From the NCBI GenBank assembly GCA_022614695.1, contig JAKEIC010000362.1:1-33182 (forward strand): a DNA stretch of 33,182 nt. The letters run 5' to 3'. The translations under genes and the position numbers were made by a program. Source of the stretch: Planctomycetales bacterium (lineage in GTDB: Bacteria; Planctomycetota; JAKEIC01). The notes beneath the pieces were generated by a model. That model ran no database searches, was not told the DNA's origin, and worked only from the letters and a program-made list of their open reading frames with translations. This document shows positions 29,799 through 33,182 of this stretch, piece by piece; position 1 is the first letter of the stretch; each line of letters opens with the position of its first letter.

Positions 29799-30551
29799 TC
29801 AGCTCCTTTCCGGCGCCCCGATCAGGGGACGCGCTGTCTCCGATCCCTTCCGTGAATGCAGCCCGCACTCCTTCTTCGCCGAGCCCCGCCAGCGGCCGGC
29901 CCGCGGGTCCTCGCCCGCCGCCACCGGGCTGGTGCACGGCCAGCAGCCGATGCTCGGGTAGCCGCGCTCGTGGAGCGGGTTCCTGGGGACCCCGTTCGCA
30001 TGCACGTAGGCCCGCACGTCCGCGCCCGTCCAGCGGACGAGCGGGTTCACCTTCACGAGCCCGAATTTCCGGTCCCATTCGACCGGCGCCGCGCCGGCGC
30101 GGTCCGGGGTCTGCTCCCGCCGGATCGCCGTGACCCATGCGTCGAGCCCCCGGAGCGCCGCCCGGAGCGGCGCGACCTTCCGGATCTCGCAGCACCGGTC
30201 CGGGTCCCGCTCCCAGAGGGCGGGCCCGTGCGCGGCGGCCTGCTCCTCGAGCGTGAGCGCAGGCCGGACCGCTCGGATCGGGATCCCGTACCGCGCCTCG
30301 AGCCGCCGCCAGAGGTCGTAGGTCTCCGGGAAGAGGAGGCCCGTGTCGAGGGTGAAGACCCCGATCGGGAGCCTCTCGCGTGCGATCAGGTCCACGATCA
30401 CGCACCCCTCCTCGCCGAACCCCGTCGCGAGGGCGATGCGCGGCGCGAAGCGGTCCGCCGCCCAGCGGAGGACCTCGGCCGGCGAACGCCCCTCGAGGGA
30501 CGCCGCGGCGACCGAGATCTCGAGGGGCGTGAGGGGCGTCTGCCAGGTCAT
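29799..30551 (-). CDS. cysH: Assimilatory APS/PAPS reductase with [4Fe-4S] cysteines
   Basis: This 250-residue CysH-family protein reduces activated sulfate to sulfite. Seen are the substrate loop [40 protein letters not shown] and the catalytic KKECGLH (C229). The cluster cysteines DRCCEIRK (C120, C121) and IGCWPC (C203, C206) are present. These mark the APS-reducing (or dual) branch, as opposed to the E. coli-type PAPS reductase, which lacks them. The start overlaps the TauE-like stop (ATGA), and its own stop is 2 nt before the fusion gene. An APS kinase is made next door, so APS versus PAPS use is an open point. Confidence 0.93.
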   Translation of the reverse strand: MTWQTPLTPLEISVAAASLEGRSPAEVLRWAADRFAPRIALATGFGEEGCVIVDLIARERLPIGVFTLDTGLLFPETYDLWRRLEARYGIPIRAVRPALTLEEQAAAHGPALWERDPDRCCEIRKVAPLRAALRGLDAWVTAIRREQTPDRAGAAPVEWDRKFGLVKVNPLVRWTGADVRAYVHANGVPRNPLHERGYPSIGCWPCTSPVAAGEDPRAGRWRGSAKKECGLHSRKGSETARPLIGAPERS

Positions 30552-31333
30552 CCGCGACCTCCTCCCGGAGAGCCGAACGCCAGGAGATGTCCCCCCGTCG
30601 CGACGAGCGCGAGGGCGAGGGCCCCGCGGAGACCCCGCTCGGGGACCGCGATCGCGAGGCGCGAGCCGGCGAGGACGCCGGGGACGCCGCCCGCGAGGAC
30701 GGCGGCGGCGAGCGCCGGGTCCACTCGGCCCGCCGCGAAGTGGCCCGCGGTCGCCGCGGCGGAGAGCAGGAGGGCGTGGACCAGGTCCGTCCCCACGACC
30801 GTCCTCGCGTCGAGCGGGAAGAGCGTCGCGAGCACGAGGACGAGGAGCGACCCGCTCCCGATGCTCGTCGTCCCGACGAGGAGCCCAGTGGCGAGGCCGA
30901 GGGCCACCGTCCGGGCCGTCGAGGGGAACGCCTGCGGCGCCGAGCGGCCCCGGAGGGCGAGCCTCGCGATCGTGGCGGCCCCCGCGAGCACGAGGACCGC
31001 GCCGACCGCGCGGCCGAGGACGCGGTCGAGGGTCCCCGGGGGCAGCCGGTTCAGGAGCGTGACCCCGAGCAGCGCCCCCGGGACGGACCCCGCGGCGAGC
31101 CGGAGCGCCGTTCCCCAGTGGACCTGCCTCCGGAGGGCGTAGGCGCCGCCCCCGAAGAGCTTCAGGACCGACGCGATCAGGACGTCGGACCCGACCGCGA
31201 CGGACGGCGGGACGCCGAGCCCGAGCACGAGCGCGGGCGTTAGCAGGGCTCCGCCTCCCATGGAGGTGAGGCCCACGACGAGGCCGACCAGCGCCCCGAC
31301 CAGGGCGGCGGGAAGGAGGAAGGCTAGCTCCAC
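30548..31333 (-). CDS. TauE/SafE-family membrane permease
   Basis: This 261-residue protein has about eight hydrophobic helices. It begins [21 protein letters not shown] and has the typical [15 protein letters not shown] motif, with a second copy [14 protein letters not shown] in the other half. Members move sulfite, sulfonates or other anions across the inner membrane. Placed first in a sulfate-reduction operon with no CysTWA or SulP gene in view, it could import sulfate or export excess sulfite. Its stop overlaps the cysH start. Family assignment is good; substrate and direction are inferred. Confidence 0.9.
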   Translation of the reverse strand: MELAFLLPAALVGALVGLVVGLTSMGGGALLTPALVLGLGVPPSVAVGSDVLIASVLKLFGGGAYALRRQVHWGTALRLAAGSVPGALLGVTLLNRLPPGTLDRVLGRAVGAVLVLAGAATIARLALRGRSAPQAFPSTARTVALGLATGLLVGTTSIGSGSLLVLVLATLFPLDARTVVGTDLVHALLLSAAATAGHFAAGRVDPALAAAVLAGGVPGVLAGSRLAIAVPERGLRGALALALVATGGHLLAFGSPGGGRG

Positions 31334-31375
31334 GGGCCCACCCCCCCTCCCACGGCAACGACGATGGCGAGGAGG

Positions 31376-31489
31376 TTAGCGGCGGCGACAAAGCCGGCCC
31401 TGCCGGCCCTCCAGGCGGTCGTCCACGATCCCGATCATGGGCCTGCCGATCCCTCGCATCCGTTCTCTCTCGTTCTCTCTCTCGTTCAT
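31376..31489 (-). CDS. Possible 37-aa ORF in the sulfate operon leader
   Basis: The ATG at 31489 has GAGGAG 8 nt upstream. The peptide begins MNERENERERMRG, from a purine repeat, and ends GRLCRRR before TAA, 42 nt ahead of the TauE-like gene. It has no recognised domain. It could be a second leader peptide ending in Cys-Arg codons, or a chance ORF. Confidence 0.3.
   Translation of the reverse strand: MNERENERERMRGIGRPMIGIVDDRLEGRQGRLCRRR
31462..31487. repeat. Imperfect CGTTCTCTCT repeat in the operon leader
   Basis: Two CGTTCTCTCT-type units (the second with an extra CT) are followed by CGTTC. It is a purine tract on the transcribed-sense minus strand and overlaps the start of the 37-codon ORF. 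Confidence 0.6.
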
Positions 31490-31561
31490 CCGGGCAACTC
31501 CTCTCGATCCGAAGGACCTCGATCCCCGACTCCCACCGCCACGCGCGGCGCGGAGAAACGC

Positions 31562-31593
31562 GGAGGCCCGGGGGCTCACGCCTCCGGGCCTCT
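31562..31593 (-). terminator. 12-bp hairpin, candidate attenuator of the sulfate operon
   Basis: In the minus-strand RNA, AGGCCCGGAGGC and GCCCCCGGGCCT pair over 12 positions (one G-U) around a GTGA loop, with one or two further outer pairs. GCGTTTCTCC follows, a weak T-rich tail on this strand; the plus strand lacks one. It lies 23 nt after the stop of the 34-codon ORF and about 230 nt before the first operon gene. Confidence 0.6.
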
Positions 31594-31616
31594 CGGTTCC
31601 GCCGCGGGCTGTCGGG

Positions 31617-31721
31617 CTAGGGAGCGACGACGGCGACGCGCGCGGGCTCGAGGGCGCCGGTGGCGGCCCTCCGGGCCTCCGCGCTACACATCGCCATGTG
31701 GGTCAGAATCCCTTGCAACAT
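31617..31721 (-). CDS. Putative 34-aa leader peptide of the sulfate operon
   Basis: The ATG at 31721 is about 10 nt from the predicted transcription start, with no Shine-Dalgarno. The peptide begins MLQGILTHMAMCSAEARRAA and continues Ala/Val-rich to TAG. Four of its first 12 codons are Met or Cys. Codons 13-18 contain a 12-nt segment identical to the 5' arm of the downstream hairpin, so ribosome position could decide which structure forms. This is the expected form of a translation-dependent attenuator, but it is a prediction. Confidence 0.45.
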   Translation of the reverse strand: MLQGILTHMAMCSAEARRAATGALEPARVAVVAP

Positions 31722-31737
31722 CGGAGTAGGGCGCGGG

Positions 31738-31765
31738 AGGATACTCAGGTTCGGGGAGTTGTCAA
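31738..31765 (-). promoter_or_regulatory. Sulfate operon promoter candidate
   Basis: On the minus strand a perfect TTGACA (31765-31760) is followed after 16 bp by TATCCT (31743-31738). The start site would be about 31731. The 464-bp gap 31334-31798 otherwise holds the two small ORFs, a repeat and the hairpin listed separately. Confidence 0.55.
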
Positions 31766-31798
31766 GCGCTCTCCATCCAGAATCCGGGAACCCGCCCC

Positions 31799-32260
31799 TC
31801 ACTTCCTCGGCGGGAAAGCCTCCGAGATCCTCCGGAGCGCCACGGCGAACTTCCGGAGCGACGCGGCCTCGAGCTCGCTCTCCACGTCCAGGTGCTCGCC
31901 CGAGAGCACGGGCTCGCCCCGGATGTCGAGCCGCGCGCGGAACTTCTCCGGGTCCGCCGTGCTCCGGAGCGCCATCGCGACGTAGGGCTCGACGAAGTCG
32001 GTCTCCCAGGCGTGTGTTCCAGGCTCCGTCAGGAAGAGCGCGAGCCCCTCGGCGAAGCAGCGCAGCTCCCCGGCCAGCAGCATCGTCCCCTCGAACTCGA
32101 TCCGGCCGAGGCTCCCGTTCCACTCCGCGCGCCCGAGGAGCCAGTCGTCCCAGCGCTGCTGCCGTGTCGGGTAGGCCCAGCCGAGGATCTCGAGCCGGAA
32201 CGTCCCGGAGGGCCCGATCAGGGTCGCCGGCTCGACCGCCCTCTCCCGGACTGCCGCCAT
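31799..32260 (-). CDS. WapI-like small protein
   Basis: This 153-residue soluble protein runs from ATG 32260 to TGA. Segments such as FRLEILGWAYPTRQQRWDD, WLLGRAEWNGSLGRIEFEG, ELRCFAEGLALFLTEPG and YVAMALRS resemble WapI-type immunity-like proteins in pattern (a short beta fold with D-W-D/W-L and an aromatic core). This is from memory and not certain. No toxin gene is adjacent. Its start overlaps the YfhO-like gene end by 43 nt; there is no later ATG. GGGGGAAG lies upstream. If it is an immunity-family member, it is an orphan here. Confidence 0.7.
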   Translation of the reverse strand: MAAVRERAVEPATLIGPSGTFRLEILGWAYPTRQQRWDDWLLGRAEWNGSLGRIEFEGTMLLAGELRCFAEGLALFLTEPGTHAWETDFVEPYVAMALRSTADPEKFRARLDIRGEPVLSGEHLDVESELEAASLRKFAVALRRISEAFPPRK

Positions 32261-33182
32261 GGCTTCCCCCAACGGAGGAGGATACACCACGCGGCGAGCC
32301 CGAGTCCCGTGAGCGCGAGGCCCCCGGCGAGCGGCCGGGAGCGCAGGCGGAACGCGACCTCGTGCCGGCCGGCGGGGACCGGGACGGCCCGGAACGCGCC
32401 GTTCGCGCGCAGGAGCGGCGCGGGAGAGCCGTCCACGGTCGCCTCCCAGCCCGGGTAGAACGAGTCGGCGAGGACGAGGAGGGTCGGCCCCGGCGCGTCG
32501 GTCTCGACGAGGACCGCGTCGCCCGCGTCGCGGACGAGGGTCGCGCGGCCGGCCCTCGCCGCGGCCGGGTCGAGGGAGCCGAGCGCCTCGCGGTGGGCAG
32601 CGGCTTCCGCCGGGTCGAGGAGGATCCGCTCCGCGTGCGGGAACCCCGGCTCCCGGACCCGCCGCGCCGCCCCCGCGAAGCCGGAGACCTCCTCGAATGC
32701 CCCGACGAGCCGCGCCCGCGGGAGGGCGCGGCGGTTCCGGTAGAGGAAGAGCGGGCCCTCCACGGAGCCTGCCCGCTCGAGGTCCGAGCCCGGCAGCTCG
32801 ACGTCCGAGACGACATCCCGGACGGCGAGGGCGCCCATCCAGGCCTCCCAGCCGGGGACGAGGGGCCCCTCCACCATGGCGAGGTACCCCGCGAGCGGGC
32901 CGGTCTCGTAGTGGCGGACCGTGGCCCGGCCCTCGAGGAGGGGCGCCTTCGCTCGGAGCGCCTCGCGCGTGCGCCGCGCCGTCGCGACGATGTCCGCCTC
33001 GGCGGACCGGTCGTCCCCGCGCGAGAGCGGCAGGAGCCTCCACTCCCGCGGGTCGGCGGACGGGAGCGCCCGCCCCGCCGCGGACGGCCCCCGGAGCGCC
33101 GAGACCGGGATCGTCGCGGCGACGGGGCCGTTCACGAGGGCGAGGTCCGCCGCGACCGCCGCGAGGAGGGCGGCGGGACCCC
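32218..33182 (-). CDS. YfhO-family membrane protein, C-terminal part
   Basis: The frame is open to the right edge, so only the last ~321 codons are present. The end of the protein is typical of the YfhO family: LVLADSFYPGWEATVDG, PAPLLRANGAFRAVPVPAG, RHEVAFRLRSRP, then one last membrane helix (GLALTGLGLAAWCILLRW) and a basic tail. The rest is a periplasmic Ala/Arg/Gly-rich region. YfhO proteins are large multi-pass proteins implicated in glycosylation of envelope polymers. The N-terminal helices lie outside the window. Confidence 0.85.
   Translation of the reverse strand, partial: GPAALLAAVAADLALVNGPVAATIPVSALRGPSAAGRALPSADPREWRLLPLSRGDDRSAEADIVATARRTREALRAKAPLLEGRATVRHYETGPLAGYLAMVEGPLVPGWEAWMGALAVRDVVSDVELPGSDLERAGSVEGPLFLYRNRRALPRARLVGAFEEVSGFAGAARRVREPGFPHAERILLDPAEAAAHREALGSLDPAAARAGRATLVRDAGDAVLVETDAPGPTLLVLADSFYPGWEATVDGSPAPLLRANGAFRAVPVPAGRHEVAFRLRSRPLAGGLALTGLGLAAWCILLRWGKPWRQSGRGRSSRRP

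Noticed and set aside
29797-30405. N-terminal extension of the triple-fusion frame into cysH
   Set aside because: It is out of frame with the conserved CysH motifs. GTG 29796 has AAAGGAG and the family's usual N-terminus.
31364-31985. Plus-strand ORFs in the sulfate operon leader
   Set aside because: They have no ribosome-binding site or recognisable protein, and they run antisense to the promoter, leader ORF and hairpin and into the WapI-like gene.
1-33182. tRNA, rRNA, CRISPR array or IS transposase
   Set aside because: I searched by eye for T-loop motifs, spaced direct repeats and DDE transposase motifs and found none.

Overview
The window is very G+C-rich DNA from a Gram-negative-type bacterium: it has a TolC channel, two probable outer-membrane barrel proteins, lipoproteins and periplasmic enzymes. 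Hanks-type Ser/Thr kinases, SUMF1-like domains (one fused to a kinase), a squalene-cyclase-repeat protein and a GxxExxY protein together suggest Planctomycetota or a neighbouring lineage. That is inference from gene content; there is no rRNA, tRNA or other phylogenetic marker here. Almost all of the window is coding, with short or overlapping junctions. I see no CRISPR array, IS transposase or prophage.

Layout. (1) 1-4776, minus: a probable operon of TolC-like protein, UbiA-family prenyltransferase, SUMF1-like lipoprotein, a small protein and a Ser/Thr kinase that runs off the left edge. (2) 4868-8328, plus: a secreted barrel-like protein and an unusual lipoprotein with three copies of a ~95-residue domain and a long Lys/Glu/Asp/Gly/Pro tail. 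(3) 8362-11334, minus: a 990-residue kinase / Ig-like / SUMF1 fusion. It is divergent from an alkaline phosphatase plus outer-membrane protein pair (11503-13926). (4) 13950-15743: two small zinc-ribbon proteins meeting tail to tail, then (minus) a trypsin-like lipoprotein and a membrane-anchored receiver protein. (5) 16040-18152, plus: phosphohexomutase, YjbQ-family protein and a small conserved-looking protein. (6) 18186-20071, minus: a VapBC toxin-antitoxin pair and an RlmI-type methyltransferase. (7) 20067-24810, minus: a GxxExxY gene framed by a perfect 23-bp inverted repeat, a HEAT/squalene-cyclase-repeat protein and a large coiled-coil protein. (8) 24876-31765, minus: an assimilatory sulfate-reduction operon. 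(9) 31799-33182, minus: a WapI-like small protein and the end of a YfhO-like membrane protein.

The sulfate operon is the most coherent system. It encodes a TauE/SafE permease, an APS/PAPS reductase with iron-sulfur cysteines, a triple fusion of ATP sulfurylase, APS kinase and Met8/SirC-type siroheme synthase, a uroporphyrinogen-III methyltransferase and a siroheme sulfite reductase. Its genes overlap by 4 nt or lie 2 nt apart. Upstream is a ~400-nt leader with a perfect -35 box, a 34-codon ORF rich in Met/Cys near its start, and a 12-bp GC hairpin. A segment inside the 34-codon ORF can pair with the hairpin's 3' arm, which is the layout expected of attenuation.

Two other themes recur. Short tandem repeats with 6-, 7- and 8-bp periods sit at gene boundaries and are sometimes read in frame into protein ends or linkers. 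Several genes have a -10-like box only 6-10 nt before a GTG start, which suggests leaderless or near-leaderless transcripts.
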